Shown: one piece after another, positions 9,192 to 18,260 of the stretch
How the letters are laid out: every line of letters starts with the position of its first letter
Numbering within the stretch: position 1 is the first letter of the stretch
From: a bacterium
Lineage (GTDB): Bacteria; Patescibacteriota; Saccharimonadia; Saccharimonadales; UBA4665
Direction of reading: 5' to 3'
Length of the DNA: 61,507 nucleotides
NCBI GenBank assembly: GCA_021777375.1
Contig: JAJYDV010000001.1
Location: 75,347-136,853 of the forward strand
The notes under the pieces: generated by a model
The model's input: only the letters and a program-made list of their open reading frames with translations
Told to the model about the DNA's origin: nothing
The model's database searches: none
Made by a program: the position numbers and the translations under genes

Positions 9192-10499
9192 TTAGTATGA
9201 TACTTCCCCGCTGTTAGCGACCGCCGTAATCCAGGTTTGACCGGCATCTAGTTTAATTGGCAGGCCACCGGACGTCGTGAACTCTAATGGGGCACTGACT
9301 GAAGCTTTGTTCCACTGGCCAATGGTTACAGTTCCGTCTTGAAAAATATAAGCCTCTCCACTGCCGGTATCCTGGTATACGGAATAATACGCGCCGGAAG
9401 TGTCCAGAGCACCTTGGCTCCAAGGTACAACCATAGCGATTACTACTTTCGGGCTCAACTGCTTAGAAGTATTTGCATCAATTTGAGGAACTCCACCTTC
9501 ACTTCGGTCGTAACTGTTACTCGCCGAATCATAAGCATAGCTTACGTTATATGTTGAATAAGACAAGTTGAGGTTAATTGATGTTACGGTTGGGTGAGCA
9601 GATGGGGCGTCCGGTTTACGCGGCCAGCCGCTAAAGTTGCTGGAGGTCCAGCCGAGACTAGACTCCAAAGAGTTTAGTCCTGGGATAGATGTATAAACGT
9701 TATGTGGTGCCGGACGGCTGGAAATACGTGTAAAGTAGCTCGGGTAATCTAGGTAATCCATGTTTTTAACATTTAAAGTTTGGATTTCGCTAAGTGCTTG
9801 CGGGCTTCCACCGACATGTGCATATGGAGCATCAAAGCCTAGTGCCCAATCGATAAAATATGGCCTAGCTGAACGAACCGGTCCAACATAGGTTGGTAGT
9901 TGATCCTGAAATAACGCCATAAATCGTGTAATACCTCCCTCGGTTAAAGCCTCGAATACAACTCCAGCCTGGCTGAGTCCGGACTGCGGTCTAGCTTGTG
10001 GGGTGTTCTCAATCATCAATGCTGTAATTGGTAGCTTATTTGCTGAAGGAGCTACCTGTAAGCCAGTCAATGTTGAAGCTACCGTCGAGCTGACCACGGT
10101 CGGCTTCGCTGTTTGTTTTGGAGCTTTTTGGCTAATCGTTAGAGTTACCGGTTTATGGCGGATAGCCATATATGTAAGTCCACCAGCCAGAATCAAGATA
10201 ATTATGAATACGCCGCCACTAATCAACCAAGTTTTTTTGCTTAGATGAAAAAATTTATGCTTACCGGTTTTTACATTTGATGATCGACCGAGTAATGTTC
10301 GCTTTGATCCGGACGAAGTTTCATGCTTTTTTTTCATATTTTCTTCGTCCCCCATATTGATAACCAAGTCTGATGGCTCACTGATGCTAGTCTTAGTGCT
10401 GTCTTTGGCTGCCACAGCTTCTGGAGTTAAGAATGGGCTTTCTTCCTTTGAAGGTTTGCTCTTAGTTGGTAAATACGGCTCTCGAATATCATCATGCAT
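9192..10499 (-). CDS. DUF3048 (YerB-like) membrane-anchored protein
   Basis: The first ~90 residues are charged and cytoplasmic. One transmembrane segment lies at about 88-112 (LISGGVFIIILILAGGLTYMA), and the rest is extracytoplasmic. From about 150 onward the protein matches DUF3048: ALMIENTPQARPQSGLSQ, then YEAL-type EALTEGGITRFMALF, VGPVRSARPYFIDWA and YAHVGGSPQAL. In Bacillus the related YerB is a lipoprotein of unknown biochemical role. The anchoring here is by a transmembrane helix instead of a lipobox. Length is 435 residues. Function is unknown; the family assignment is firm. Confidence 0.85.
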   Translation of the reverse strand: MHDDIREPYLPTKSKPSKEESPFLTPEAVAAKDSTKTSISEPSDLVINMGDEENMKKKHETSSGSKRTLLGRSSNVKTGKHKFFHLSKKTWLISGGVFIIILILAGGLTYMAIRHKPVTLTISQKAPKQTAKPTVVSSTVASTLTGLQVAPSANKLPITALMIENTPQARPQSGLSQAGVVFEALTEGGITRFMALFQDQLPTYVGPVRSARPYFIDWALGFDAPYAHVGGSPQALSEIQTLNVKNMDYLDYPSYFTRISSRPAPHNVYTSIPGLNSLESSLGWTSSNFSGWPRKPDAPSAHPTVTSINLNLSYSTYNVSYAYDSASNSYDRSEGGVPQIDANTSKQLSPKVVIAMVVPWSQGALDTSGAYYSVYQDTGSGEAYIFQDGTVTIGQWNKASVSAPLEFTTSGGLPIKLDAGQTWITAVANSGEVSY

Positions 10500-10518
10500 A
10501 AGCTTAGTTTACCATGCT

Positions 10519-11949
10519 TTATAATGCGTCAATCTGTTGTTTTAGCCTAGCCAAGCTACGCTCCTTCCCGATTAGTTCCAAGCTTTCGGCCAGTGGAGGG
10601 CTGGCGGGTGCTTGGGTTGTAGCAATACGAATTAAACTAAACAATATTCCTGCAGGTTGGGAGGTAGTCTCCAGTAAAGAATTAAGTCTAGAACTGAGAT
10701 CGGTTAAGCTGAAATCACTTTGTTCTAAAGAGGCCCGGGCTTGTTCAAGCAACTGTTTTAGTAGCGGTTTGCCTAATTCCGAAAGTTTTGGGTTGCTACT
10801 AATTAAGTCGGGATTAAGGGGTAGATCAGTAAAAAAGAAACGAGTCAGTTCGGGTATTTCTCCAAAGTACTTGAGACGTTCTTGAATTAAGAGCAGAGCT
10901 TTATGTAAGTAGGTTTGATCAGCGTCACCGGCTTCTGGGGGCCAGAATGGTCGAGCCATTACATCTAAGTCGGTTGGACTTAAGTTACGAATATAGGCTC
11001 CATTCATCCATAAAAGTCGCCGTTCATCAAAACGGGCACCGCTTTTGCCTACTCTTTCAAGAGAAAATGCTTGAACAAGTTCCTCAACACTAAATAATTC
11101 TTTCGTTGTGCCGTCATTCCAGCCGAGCGAAGCAATGAAATTTAGCAATGCCGGAACGAGATATCCTTCATTGATGTAATCTAAAATATCCTTGGCTCCG
11201 TCGCGCTTACTAAGTTTTTTGTTGCCGGATGGTCCAAGTACTGGCGGTGGCGTGGCCATAACTGGCGGCACAAAACCTAATGCCTCGTAAAGGTTTAAAT
11301 AATTGGGCGTAGAAGCAATAAATTCCTGGCCACGAATGATATGGCTGATCTGCATTTCGTAATCATCAACAATATGAGCAAAATTGTATGTCGGATATCC
11401 ATCAGACTTAATAAGGATGAAGTCATCCACCGCCTCTTCGCCGGCTGATAAGTCCCCCATGATAACATCATGCCAATGGTAAGCTTTTGGTTCGGATTTA
11501 AAACGTAGTGGCGATGATTGATATTCCCAAGCCAGTGTTGAATCCGGACGGTGATTGCGATAGAGAAATGGAAGATGATTTTCCTGATCTTGTTTACGGA
11601 AGGCGTCTAGCTCCTCTTTTGAATACGGGTCAGCATAGGCTCTGCCTAGAGCGAGCAATTTTTCAGCCCATTTGCGGTATATATCTAAGCGTTCACTTTG
11701 TTTATAAGGCTCCTCTGGACCTGGCTTATCTGGACCAGCATCGTATTCTAAACCTAAGGCTTTCAGGCTTTGAACAATATGCTCAACACTTCCCTCTACT
11801 TGGCGATCTTTGTCTGTGTCTTCAATCCGTAAAATGAAACGACCATTATTCTGTCTGGCTACTAACCATGCGAAGAGTGCTGTGCGAATGCCGCCAACAT
11901 GCATGAATCCTGTTGGGCTGGGAGCAAATCTGGTTTTAACAGAACTCAT
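10519..11949 (-). CDS. gltX: Glutamyl-tRNA synthetase
   Basis: Charges tRNA-Glu with glutamate. The class I signature appears as PTGFMHVGG (HIGH motif variant HVGG) at about 11-19 and the KMSKS-equivalent KLSKRDGA near residue 240. The catalytic domain motif RIEDTDKDR follows the HIGH region, and the C-terminal anticodon-binding domain is alpha-helical. At 476 residues it is the usual bacterial size. An AAGGA lies 11 bases before the ATG. It is the only aminoacyl-tRNA synthetase in the window. Whether it is discriminating or also charges tRNA-Gln cannot be judged without knowing if gatCAB is present. Confidence 0.96.
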   Translation of the reverse strand: MSSVKTRFAPSPTGFMHVGGIRTALFAWLVARQNNGRFILRIEDTDKDRQVEGSVEHIVQSLKALGLEYDAGPDKPGPEEPYKQSERLDIYRKWAEKLLALGRAYADPYSKEELDAFRKQDQENHLPFLYRNHRPDSTLAWEYQSSPLRFKSEPKAYHWHDVIMGDLSAGEEAVDDFILIKSDGYPTYNFAHIVDDYEMQISHIIRGQEFIASTPNYLNLYEALGFVPPVMATPPPVLGPSGNKKLSKRDGAKDILDYINEGYLVPALLNFIASLGWNDGTTKELFSVEELVQAFSLERVGKSGARFDERRLLWMNGAYIRNLSPTDLDVMARPFWPPEAGDADQTYLHKALLLIQERLKYFGEIPELTRFFFTDLPLNPDLISSNPKLSELGKPLLKQLLEQARASLEQSDFSLTDLSSRLNSLLETTSQPAGILFSLIRIATTQAPASPPLAESLELIGKERSLARLKQQIDAL

Positions 11950-12003
11950 AAATATGTATTCCTTATGTAATTAAGTTAATACTAAATTTAGTAACTAGTA
12001 CAG

Positions 12004-13026
12004 TTAAAGAGTTGTAGCAAGCTGAAGTATTTGGTTATCGCTAAGGCTACTATTGCCATTCACCTGGAAAAGAATGCCATTTGTTACCCAAGCTGCCTGA
12101 TCATTACCGTAAAGAAAAACATTCTGCCCGTCTAGAGTTATTTTTTGGTAATGACTACCCTCGATTGGCACAATAGCACTACTTAATAGGGTGGCACTAT
12201 CCCAGTTCGAACTGTGCTCGGTTATTGCGAATTTACGATTGTCAGTGTTGCTGGAGAAGTTGAAACTTACCGTACTGGGTTGGTAGTTAACAGAAGCTAG
12301 AGAATAGCCGGCCGGTCGATAGCTTGGAAGAACAGCCGAAAAACCAGCCCGGACGCTGGCAACTTTAACCATTACATTAGGCATATTAACGTAGATCGCA
12401 TAGGCTAGTACGAGTATTCCCATTAAAGAAATCAAGACAACACTCGCCCCTCGTCCGCGCTCCTTCCGTTTAACATGCTGGAGGCGAGCCTCTTTACGAC
12501 TTAGCTTTGGCTGATTATGACTATTGGCATTTTCGATGGCCCGCTCTAGTAAATTGGCTCCTGTCGGACGAGCTATTGATTTAACTCGTTCAGCTAGTGC
12601 TTCGGTTGGCGAATCTAGAGAAGCCTTAGCCTCTGGTAAAGATGGAGCACTTTTCAGTGTAGCGCCAAAACGAGATATTTCTACGCTGTGACGAAAAGTC
12701 TTTGCTCTTTTAGCGAGGCCTGGATCGATTCGACCAACCATCGGAGAGGACTCTATGAGGGGGCTTCTAGTAGTTAATCCAATGGGAGTATCCACCGATC
12801 TTATGAGTCGATTAGACTTCAAAGGCTTACGGACTGCGCTACGCATCAAGGTTTGTGACGGGGCTGGGTGAACAATCAAATGTTGAATCGGATGTGTTTT
12901 ATTCGGCTTTGGCTTGCGTATTACGCCATCGATACTAACCGGATTTTGCGCAGCAATCGGCTTTCCGGTGCCAGCGTCATAATCGCGGCCGTTTATTTTT
13001 AGAGTTGAGCGAGTTGATTTATGCAC
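12004..13026 (-). CDS. Membrane-anchored protein with DUF4367-like domain
   Basis: A 340-residue protein starting at a GTG. The N-terminal ~200 residues are basic and probably disordered (many Lys/Arg/Pro), then one transmembrane segment at about 203-222 (VVLISLMGILVLAYAIYV). The last ~110 residues are an extracytoplasmic domain with YRPAGYSLASV and ITLDGQNVFLYGNDQAAWV, which resembles the DUF4367/RsiV-type sensor domain often attached to anti-sigma or envelope proteins. There is no zinc-binding anti-sigma motif at the N terminus. Function is unknown. The long positively charged cytoplasmic tail could contact nucleic acid or membrane; that is speculation. Confidence 0.7.
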   Translation of the reverse strand: MHKSTRSTLKINGRDYDAGTGKPIAAQNPVSIDGVIRKPKPNKTHPIQHLIVHPAPSQTLMRSAVRKPLKSNRLIRSVDTPIGLTTRSPLIESSPMVGRIDPGLAKRAKTFRHSVEISRFGATLKSAPSLPEAKASLDSPTEALAERVKSIARPTGANLLERAIENANSHNQPKLSRKEARLQHVKRKERGRGASVVLISLMGILVLAYAIYVNMPNVMVKVASVRAGFSAVLPSYRPAGYSLASVNYQPSTVSFNFSSNTDNRKFAITEHSSNWDSATLLSSAIVPIEGSHYQKITLDGQNVFLYGNDQAAWVTNGILFQVNGNSSLSDNQILQLATTL

Positions 13027-13100
13027 AAGGGTAACTTATTTTCTATAGATTATATTTAACAATAACCAGTTTAAAAGCGCTGATTTCATCTTAAACCTAC

Positions 13101-13130
13101 TTGAACTTGCCTGCAATAGCGCTGTAGTAT
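13101..13130 (+). promoter_or_regulatory. Predicted promoter for the PEGA protein gene
   Basis: The -35 hexamer TTGAAC (13101-13106) and -10 hexamer TAGTAT (13125-13130) are separated by 18 bases. It lies in the divergent gap between the DUF4367-like protein and the PEGA protein and points toward the latter, giving a leader of about 95 bases. Confidence 0.45.
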
Positions 13131-13233
13131 AGAAGAACGTTTTCAAGGCAATTGTAACCGTGTTCTTGCGATTGAGTATCAGCTTCAGTCATTAGGCATG
13201 AGCTAGTCAATCTTTAAATTGTGGGAATTAATT

Positions 13234-14703
13234 ATGGAATTTCTCGATCCTAAAAGATTAAGGCGGCATCGAATCTTACTCCGGGTGGGCTATAGCTTGA
13301 CTACCCTAGGGATCGTCATAGGTAGCATTATCTTGTTATGGGAAGCGTATGGCTACAGTATTCATAACGGCCAGGTTGTCCAAGATGGAATGATTTTTAT
13401 ATCTTCACAGCCTGCAGGAGCTTCGATTTATATAAACGGCGTCCTTAATTCGGCAACTACCAATTCCCGGCTAACCATTCAGTCTGGGGCTTATGATTTT
13501 AAGTTGTCTCTAAGTGGCTATCGGCCGTGGAAGCATGTGATTGTCAATCTGGGGGGTCAGGTTGTTCACTATGATTATCCATTTCTTTTCCCAATTAAAT
13601 TGACCTCCAAGCAAATTACATCTTTTTCTAGCGCTCCAGCCGTTGCCAGTCAGAGTCCTTCTCTGCAGTACCTGCTGATTTCCTCGCCATCCGACTTTAC
13701 TTCATTCTTGCTTTATGACCTAACCAACCCGACTAGTCCCCCGCTTAGCCTAAGCCTTCCTAGCAGCATTTTAACGCCTTATAGTGGGGCGCAAAGTTGG
13801 CAAGTAATCGGTTGGTCAGACGATAACCAACACGTAATTCTGGAGCATATTTTTGGCGCTAGCAGCGAGTTTATTGAACTAAATACAACCAATCCGGCTC
13901 AAAGCATTAACTTAAACAAGACCTTTAGTATTACACCCACGTCAGTCAGTTTTAATAATTTAAAGTACAACCAGTTTTATTTTTATAATGCCGCCACTGA
14001 GGTGTTGTCGGCAGCTACTTTAGGCAGCAATAATAATGCTGTAACTCAGTTTGCTAGTGGTGTTCTTGCCTATAAGAGCTATTCCAATAATGAGCTAATT
14101 TATGTTACTGCAAATGGCGCACCTTCGGGCGAGGTGGCGGTAGAACTTTTAGATGCCGGCACTAGCTATCCGATACGCTATTTGCCCCAGGCTCCGACCT
14201 ATTTGTTAGATATGGCTGGGTATAATGGCGTTGATTATGCTGTAGTTGGCGACAGCGCCTACAACTTTGTAGATATTTATAAAAATCCTCTCGGCCAAGC
14301 TACTTCGGCTTCGGGTGCGAAGATCCTGCCCTTCCGGGCCATAAAAATAAGCAACCCTACTTATGAGTCTTTTGCTCCAACGGCTCAATTCATTATGGTC
14401 GAAAATGGTACCTCTTTTGCGGTCTATGACATATTTGATGATGTTATTTATCACTATTTTTCAACTATGCCATTGGATCCGCCACAACTTCATGCACAAT
14501 GGATGGATGGTGATCGCCTGGTATACGTTAGCAAAGGTGTTATAAGCGTAGCCGACTATGACAATACCAATCGCCAAAGTTTAAGCGCAGCGCTTCCTCA
14601 GTACCAAGTATTTTTTGCTCCTAATTATCAGTCTTACTTTACGATCGATAGTTCTACGAATGCCAAATTAGAGCTAAGTCAGGTTTCGCTGCTGGCTAGT
14701 TAG
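13234..14703 (+). CDS. PEGA-domain membrane-anchored protein with beta-propeller-like region
   Basis: Starts with a short basic cytoplasmic tail (MEFLDPKRLRRHR), one transmembrane helix at about residues 15-40, and a PEGA domain at about 50-115 (PAGASIYINGVLNSATT, GYRPWKHV), a small beta module common in surface proteins. The remaining ~380 residues have repeated blades such as GWSDDNQHVIL and AQWMDGDRLVYV that suggest a WD40/TolB-like propeller. The ATG at 13234 is preferred over the upstream in-frame TTG at 13219 because it gives a typical basic N terminus. The 3' end overlaps the convergent sortase gene by 4 bp. A role in extracytoplasmic binding is inferred. Confidence 0.78.
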   Translation: MEFLDPKRLRRHRILLRVGYSLTTLGIVIGSIILLWEAYGYSIHNGQVVQDGMIFISSQPAGASIYINGVLNSATTNSRLTIQSGAYDFKLSLSGYRPWKHVIVNLGGQVVHYDYPFLFPIKLTSKQITSFSSAPAVASQSPSLQYLLISSPSDFTSFLLYDLTNPTSPPLSLSLPSSILTPYSGAQSWQVIGWSDDNQHVILEHIFGASSEFIELNTTNPAQSINLNKTFSITPTSVSFNNLKYNQFYFYNAATEVLSAATLGSNNNAVTQFASGVLAYKSYSNNELIYVTANGAPSGEVAVELLDAGTSYPIRYLPQAPTYLLDMAGYNGVDYAVVGDSAYNFVDIYKNPLGQATSASGAKILPFRAIKISNPTYESFAPTAQFIMVENGTSFAVYDIFDDVIYHYFSTMPLDPPQLHAQWMDGDRLVYVSKGVISVADYDNTNRQSLSAALPQYQVFFAPNYQSYFTIDSSTNAKLELSQVSLLAS

Positions 14704-15971
14704 TACTGGTAACTAAATTCTTTTTTGTACCAACGCCAGATAACAAAAAGGACCAAAAGCGCGGTTATAGCTATCACGAATTTACTCCAGAGGGTAGATA
14801 TAAAGCGGTGCCAAAGCGTCGGTCCATTGCCTGGCAGGATGCTAACAGCGCTAGCCGTTATATTGGTTGGTGTTGGAGCAGTATCTACGGATGGAGAAGG
14901 ACTAATCTGATCCCCGACTACAATTAGACGATTTATGCTCGTTCCGGGAGGATCGCAAGTAATTAATGTTGCCGTTGCGACGTGGCCTGGAATGGGATTT
15001 AGTACGCTAACATCCGATGGGCTAACAATAGCGGTTGAAAAAACTTTATAGGCGTAAACTTGCCCATTATAGGTTAGATAAAAGACATCGCCGTTTACCA
15101 TGTCGTGCAATAACACAAATGCAAACTTGTATTTGCCGGGATTTAAAATATTGTTCGATGAGTGTCCAAAAAATGCCGTATTGCCAATTTGGCCGGGTAG
15201 TGACGTGGTTGGATAATGGACCACTCCATCTTCCAAGTTATTTTCGATCGTCGCTTCGTTTGTCGTGCTGACTGAATAAATTACAGGTATCTCGACATTA
15301 ATCTTCGGAATAATTACTTCCGGCGTGGCAGATGGGCTGATGGTTTGAGTGCTTAGAATTATAGGAGTAGCAGTATCGTGACGACTGGGCTGAATGAATG
15401 GTGCAATAATAACTTGATTAAAGAATCCGAATAGCAAGATGATTACGGCTAAAGCGCCCATCGAAAGCCCAAATAGCGCCGATTGCAAATGGTGCTTGAA
15501 AGAAAGCTTTGGCGGCGGTCCGGCAGAGGCGTTCGCCAGTATTTTTCGGTGCAAGTTTGTGGATTTGATCCGGTTAGTTTTAGATTTTTGTTGACTAATG
15601 GCACGTTGATTAATGTGCTCGGAGAGTTCCTTGGAATTGGGGGTTTCAGGCAGCTCCGTTCGATGCTTGGCGGCATTACGGTTACTGGCATAGAACTCTT
15701 GCCAAACTTGTCGTTTTTCGTCATTGCTTAAGCTCTGGTAGTAGTTGTGCCATTCGGTTTGAATTTGCGCTAAATTTTTGCCCGAAGTCATTAGCAGATA
15801 CATAAATTGCTGATGCTTGCTGCGCCGGTTAGAATTGAGAACTTCGGACTCTTCCGCTTTTGCGTCAGGTTCTGATGCGTAAAGTGAGTCCAACTTAGCC
15901 CTAATAAGATTAATGGCTAGATTTTGGGCAACCGGATTGGTTTGGTTAGAACTATTGTTATTAGCTGGCAT
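14700..15971 (-). CDS. Sortase with N-terminal extension
   Basis: Transpeptidase that cleaves LPXTG-like sorting signals and attaches surface proteins. The long N-terminal region (1-160) is charged and cytoplasmic, followed by a transmembrane helix at about 163-190. The sortase barrel at about 220-355 has all three catalytic residues: His270 (FFGHSS), Cys339 (TLITCDPPG) and Arg348 (INRLIVV). A second transmembrane helix lies near 393-414, so both ends are anchored. The TLxTC signature and C-terminal helix resemble class D/E types. The unusual cytoplasmic extension has no recognised domain. A plausible substrate is encoded at 36140-36556. Confidence 0.9.
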   Translation of the reverse strand: MPANNNSSNQTNPVAQNLAINLIRAKLDSLYASEPDAKAEESEVLNSNRRSKHQQFMYLLMTSGKNLAQIQTEWHNYYQSLSNDEKRQVWQEFYASNRNAAKHRTELPETPNSKELSEHINQRAISQQKSKTNRIKSTNLHRKILANASAGPPPKLSFKHHLQSALFGLSMGALAVIILLFGFFNQVIIAPFIQPSRHDTATPIILSTQTISPSATPEVIIPKINVEIPVIYSVSTTNEATIENNLEDGVVHYPTTSLPGQIGNTAFFGHSSNNILNPGKYKFAFVLLHDMVNGDVFYLTYNGQVYAYKVFSTAIVSPSDVSVLNPIPGHVATATLITCDPPGTSINRLIVVGDQISPSPSVDTAPTPTNITASAVSILPGNGPTLWHRFISTLWSKFVIAITALLVLFVIWRWYKKEFSYQY

Positions 15972-16032
15972 CTATTTAATTTCGGTAGTTACTTTAAGCA
16001 CCTCTAAGTATAGTACAATTAAGGGGTCATAG

Positions 16033-16118
16033 GCCGGAATGGCGGAATTGGTATACGCGCACGACTCAAAATCGTGTTCCTTTTAGGATTGAGGGTTCAA
16101 GTCCCTCTTCCGGCACCA
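16033..16118 (+). tRNA. tRNA-Leu (anticodon CAA)
   Basis: The acceptor arm GCCGGAA pairs with TTCCGGC. The anticodon stem CACGA/TCGTG encloses CTCAAAA, giving anticodon CAA for TTG codons. A long variable arm follows, as expected for a class II tRNA, then the T arm GAGGG-TTCAAGT-CCCTC. Discriminator A and an encoded CCA end the gene. Confidence 0.96.
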
Positions 16119-16160
16119 TAATTGCCTTAAAGCATAAAACATTGTAATATAAGGATTATT

Positions 16161-16655
16161 ATGGAACGTCCCAAGGAACGACTATATTCGGTTTTGCCGG
16201 AATATTATGAGCAAGTTGACAGAGTTCATCTCTTAGCGATTGAAGCATTTGATAAACATGACGATTATATCCATACATATCACCGATATGGCATAGACGA
16301 GCTCATTCTAAAATCGGGACAGTCCAACTTTATTATTCTTGAGAAAAAAACCGCTTATGGACATCAACCTTCTGGTAGAGTTATTGACCAGCTCAATCTG
16401 GAACCAAAGATAGGTCGGTTTATTCTAGGGAGTAATCGATCTAGTGACCAATATCATGAAATTGTTTACCGTGAGGGCTTAATGGTAGATTGTTTAGAGA
16501 GCTACCCGAAATCTAACAGACAGGATGAAGTTATCGAGGATGATCTTTCGCTTGACGACATAACCCAACTAGCTAACGACATAGATTCCGGAGAACCTAT
16601 AGACTACCGAAACTGGATAGGAAGAAAGTTAGCTCGTTTTCTAGAAATAATCTAG
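16161..16655 (+). CDS. Hypothetical protein
   Basis: A 164-residue soluble, acidic protein that I do not recognise. Visible features are a Tyr/His-rich N-terminal half (SVLPEYYEQVD, DDYIHTYHRYG) and an Asp/Glu-rich region near 125-150 before a short basic end. There is no signal peptide or membrane segment. The start is supported by AAGGA eight bases before the ATG, and codon use resembles the neighbours. It is 43 bp after tRNA-Leu and 116 bp before another poorly known gene on the same strand. Confidence 0.7.
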   Translation: MERPKERLYSVLPEYYEQVDRVHLLAIEAFDKHDDYIHTYHRYGIDELILKSGQSNFIILEKKTAYGHQPSGRVIDQLNLEPKIGRFILGSNRSSDQYHEIVYREGLMVDCLESYPKSNRQDEVIEDDLSLDDITQLANDIDSGEPIDYRNWIGRKLARFLEII

Positions 16656-16771
16656 CCTACGTTTTAGATGATATATTGACATTGCTAAGCATAAGCGAAT
16701 ATATTACCGGATAGTCAGGGCTAAAACTGTAAAGCCTGAAGACAAAAAAGAGAGGTTTGGATTTCTGAGTC

Positions 16772-17479
16772 ATGGCAATAGCGCATGAACTTTCTAAAGA
16801 GGAGCTAACTTTAGTCGAACAGAATGCTTCCCTAACCTTTGATCCAAATGATAAATTAACCAAGTCTTTTACATACAATTATTCTGAAGGCGTTCAGCAT
16901 GGTGTCGTTGCCGCTAGAAGGAGAGTGTCGCCCAGTAGCTATCCATTGTTTGAACAAATAGTAAGCCGTATTGAGTCCGGATTGCCCAAAAGCACAAGTC
17001 TAATGTCAAGTAAAGATTTAGGTGTATCGGTGTTGAGCTATTACCAGTTACGCAGTTCTGATAACGTACCTTCAACTAATATAATTACCGAACAAGTTAG
17101 TACGGCTTCGGAGACAATTTTCGTGCCCCTAGGCAAACTTGCATTTCTGGGCAAAAGGCTGAGCTTGATTGGGAAAAACGATAGGACTTCAATAATTGGC
17201 GCAAAACTAGTTCTTGAACTTGACGCCCCGGAACTAGTCACGGAAGCACAAAATTATATGGAGCAATATGCTATCCGGGGTATAAGTTTGAAGCCCTATC
17301 CTGGAGACCAAAAGTATCATCCGCACTGCTCACTGGCTCGCATTATTGCTCCGGCCGGTTATTTTAAAGACCCCTCTATTTTAGATGAACTTAACTCTTG
17401 GGCAGATTTAAAAGAGCTTGGTAGCCCTAGCCTGGTTGAACTTGAGCCTGTTAGGCGGCCTACAGCGCATCCGGACTAA
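16772..17479 (+). CDS. Possible 2H-phosphoesterase-like protein with one motif lost
   Basis: A 235-residue soluble protein. The C-terminal half has the sequence YHPHCSLARI, which fits the second HxSx motif of 2H phosphoesterases (LigT/CPDase superfamily) and the surrounding pattern (preceded by a loop GDQKY and followed by PAGYF). At the place where the first HxT motif is expected there is LGVSVLSYYQL, where Gly replaces His. If the family call is right, the protein would lack one catalytic His. It overlaps the convergent downstream gene by 20 bp. The assignment is tentative; it could be an unrelated fold. Confidence 0.5.
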   Translation: MAIAHELSKEELTLVEQNASLTFDPNDKLTKSFTYNYSEGVQHGVVAARRRVSPSSYPLFEQIVSRIESGLPKSTSLMSSKDLGVSVLSYYQLRSSDNVPSTNIITEQVSTASETIFVPLGKLAFLGKRLSLIGKNDRTSIIGAKLVLELDAPELVTEAQNYMEQYAIRGISLKPYPGDQKYHPHCSLARIIAPAGYFKDPSILDELNSWADLKELGSPSLVELEPVRRPTAHPD

Positions 17480-18260
17480 ATAATGCGTAGATGCCACTAG
17501 TCAGGGCGGCAAATGGTTTACCTGGTTGCTGCATACGCCAAACGACTCCCGCCGTACCAGCGGCTATTAAGCTATGATTGGCCTTGGGAGTTGACGACAC
17601 ATCGCCTTCGTAAGCTACGAAAATCAGTTGTTCATATTCAGTGACTATTGCCCAGGGATAGCTTTGGCTTAAAGAATGCAGAAGATCGGCAAATTGGTAG
17701 ATGTTTTGGCTACTTGACATTGCCATTGGATAACGAATTTCCTTAAGTAAACGCCCAAGTACGCTGCGATCCAGTACTAAAGTTAAGTCGTGATGTTCTA
17801 GTATTTGAGAGGGTACGTTAATTGCGCTTGCCAGGCTGTCTTTAGCAAGCGTAACCGGTCCTTGGTATTCATTAAGGAAGCGTTCCAAAATAATTGCTGT
17901 CTCACTGTTCTTTCCCAAGTCACCGCTAATTATTACGCTATCTGACCATAAAGAGAATTCCATCCATTCGGATAGGGCGCCAGCTGCGAAACTTCCGCTC
18001 TTAGTCGAAGGAGCAAATTCACAATCCGGCCAGATTTTATCTAAAGTTTTTTTTAGCACCGAAGGCAATAGTACGCGTATTGTCCCAGCACCTGAAACCT
18101 TTGCTGCCGCATAAGTCTCGGATACCGAGTTAAAGCCGCCGCTATTGCCGCCGACTATGGCTAGCTTGCCTGCAGAGGACCTGTGTTCCGGTTGACTCCA
18201 CAAGACATTAGGGAATAAGGGTTTGCCGATTGTCTGTTGAAGCAAGCTTGTACTCCCCAT
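17460..18260 (-). CDS. Divergent NAD(P)HX dehydratase-like protein, catalytic Asp lost
   Basis: A 266-residue protein that follows the layout of the ADP-dependent NAD(P)H-hydrate dehydratase (YjeF C-terminal, ribokinase fold): GGNSGGFNSVSETYAAAKVSG near 38-58, a SVIISGDLGKNSET stretch that resembles the usual GPGLG segment, and AAGTAGVV near the end where active enzymes have GGTGDVL. The catalytic Asp is therefore Gly here, and the protein ends ~30 residues early relative to typical members. It starts inside the 3' end of the HAD phosphatase gene (53-bp overlap). It may be a non-catalytic paralogue. Family assignment rests on the overall pattern and is moderate. Confidence 0.6.
   Translation of the reverse strand: MGSTSLLQQTIGKPLFPNVLWSQPEHRSSAGKLAIVGGNSGGFNSVSETYAAAKVSGAGTIRVLLPSVLKKTLDKIWPDCEFAPSTKSGSFAAGALSEWMEFSLWSDSVIISGDLGKNSETAIILERFLNEYQGPVTLAKDSLASAINVPSQILEHHDLTLVLDRSVLGRLLKEIRYPMAMSSSQNIYQFADLLHSLSQSYPWAIVTEYEQLIFVAYEGDVSSTPKANHSLIAAGTAGVVWRMQQPGKPFAALTSGIYALFSPDAL

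Noticed and set aside
15449-15731. Frames on both strands inside the sortase gene
   Set aside because: They are shadows of the sortase reading frame, which has all catalytic residues.
16657-16878. Minus-strand open frame of 73 codons
   Set aside because: It overlaps the start of the plus-strand gene at 16772 and has no family features.
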